From Trachelipus rathkii (lineage: Eukaryota > Arthropoda > Malacostraca > Isopoda > Trachelipodidae): DNA of 21,491 bases. The notes under the pieces are model-generated. The model was not told the DNA's origin. It made no database searches and worked only from the letters and a program-made list of their open reading frames with translations. Every line of letters begins with the position of its first letter. The stretch's first letter is position 1. This document shows positions 20,804 through 21,491 of this stretch, one piece after another. Made by a program: the position numbers and the translations under genes. The DNA lies in assembly GCA_015478945.1 (NCBI GenBank), contig JABUQX010022265.1:1-21491 (forward strand), given 5' to 3'.

Positions 20804-21491
20804 TTCCTAGGTAAATTAGCAGGTGTTTGAGGTATCGTCATTGAAAACTGTTAAAAGTTTAAAATTTGATGTACTGATAAAAAAGGAGTCAAGCTTATTT
20901 ATATGTTATATATGTAATAACAAAGAATCTAAATTTTTTATAAAATGTATTCAATTAAGATAGCTTTCAGATAATAATTTGGCTCCTACTTAATTTAAGG
21001 CAGTAATTGATGGTACTCCTTTGCACAACCAGATAAATATTTTGAATATGATTAGTATGAGCGTAGTCGAGATTATTTATATTGGTTTATATGTGTAATA
21101 GAAGAAATCTAAATTTCTTATAATATGTCCTCATGTGGATCGGTTTAGATAATAATTTGAGCTCCTAGTTAAGTTAGGTAGGTGTTTGAGGTATCTCCTT
21201 TGCGTAACCGTAAAAAATCTGGTAAAGTGATAAAGCGAGGTCAAGCTTTTTATATTATATTTGTAATGCAAAGAAAAATCTAAATTTTGCTGTTATCATT
21301 TCGCTATCATTACCCTATTTAGGAGGAGGTAATTGAGTATTATTGACACAACGATAAAATTTGCAATAGAGTCAGTCATATAAAGCAGTAGTCAGATTAA
21401 TATATTTTTATATGTGTTCCTATGTACGGCTTAGAAATATGTCCTCATTGGATCGTTTTCAAGATAATAATTTGAGCTCCTAGTTAAGTTA
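20804..21491 (+). repeat. Higher-order repeat 2, copy C (runs off window)
   Basis: Anchors at 20804, 20983 and 21162 carry the same diagnostic motifs as copies A and B, including GATGTACTGATAAAA and AAAAATCTGGTAAAG. The two preceding monomers (20447, 20616) match those before copy B, so the shared block B-C is at least five monomers with an offset of about 3.24 kb. After 21260 the sequence is heavily disturbed before a GAGCTCCTAGTTAAGTTA anchor at 21477. Confidence 0.8.

Larger units (their letters stand above)
2112..21491 (+). repeat. 183-bp AT-rich satellite array (~106 monomers)
   Basis: One head-to-tail satellite fills the rest of the window. Using the anchor GGCTCCTAGG as position 1, clean monomers are 183 bp: anchors at 14247, 14430, 14614, 14797 and 14980 are spaced 183, 184, 183 and 183. 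Conserved landmarks in order are GGCTCCTAGGTAATTTAGG (1-19), TTTGAGGTATCTCC (26-39), GTAAAAAATTTAC (51-63), TGATGTAGT, GTCAAGCTT (88-96), ATTGTTATATG, GCAAAGAAATCTAAATTTG, ATTCATGTTAGATCGG and TTTCAGATAATAATTTG. Every monomer I read has the same orientation; no inverted block was found. The first monomer is cut at its TTTGAGG position by the transposon-like end, and the array runs past 21491. The unit length is close to a nucleosome repeat, as in many centromeric satellites. AvrII (CCTAGG) and HindIII (AAGCTT) sites recur in most units. Confidence 0.97.

Noticed and set aside
2112..21491. CRISPR-like array of regular repeats
   Set aside because: The whole 183-bp unit is repeated with gradual divergence; there are no short identical repeats separated by unrelated spacers and no cas genes.
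2112..21491. Telomeric TTAGG-type repeat (TTTAGG occurs in each monomer)
   Set aside because: The word occurs once or twice per 183 bp and is never in tandem.

Overview
This window looks like non-coding, strongly AT-rich eukaryotic DNA at the left edge of a large satellite array. I could support no protein-coding gene, rRNA or tRNA. The open reading frames present are short, recur with the repeat or fall in disturbed repeats, and match no family I recognise. Long (TA)n runs, a short CpG-rich island in very AT-rich DNA, a transposon-like terminus with a TTAA target and a ~183-bp head-to-tail satellite would all fit an insect genome. A hymenopteran is one possibility, but this is inference from composition and no single sequence here proves the taxon.

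Layout. Positions 1-2111 are a mixed flank: three (TA)n blocks (about 48-288, 477-585, 1661-2017) separated by AT-rich unique DNA, a GC/CpG-rich island (about 1260-1390), a diverged ~111-bp duplication carrying two poly-A tracts (1411-1640), a three-copy 17-bp direct repeat (2018-2068), and a short GC-rich stretch ending in GGG directly against TTAA (2109-2115). That end resembles the terminus of a piggyBac-superfamily element. The satellite begins at this TTAA.

Positions 2112-21491 (90% of the window, running off the right edge) are one uninterrupted satellite of about 106 monomers, all on the same strand. The monomer is 183 bp where clean (for example 14247 to 14430). It carries a CCTAGG palindrome near its start, a GTAAA-AAA-TTTAC dyad at about 51-63 and an AAGCTT site at about 91-96, counted from the GGCTCCTAGG anchor.

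The array is not a simple monomer run. Variant monomers recur in fixed order as a higher-order repeat: four copies of an a-b-c-d-e(-f-g-h) block start near 2930, 4945, 8841 and 11669, and three copies of a second block start near 10213, 17562 and 20804. Shared deletions inside particular monomers give the copies a readable history. A 176-bp segment occurs twice (19011 and 20041) with a single mismatch. Several patches (notably 6700-7660, 8230-8840, 11400-11960, 15300-16900, 20217-20600) carry dense scattered indels beside nearly clean monomers, which suggests local consensus error in a long-read assembly as much as biological decay. The likely role is a centromeric or pericentromeric satellite; this is inference.
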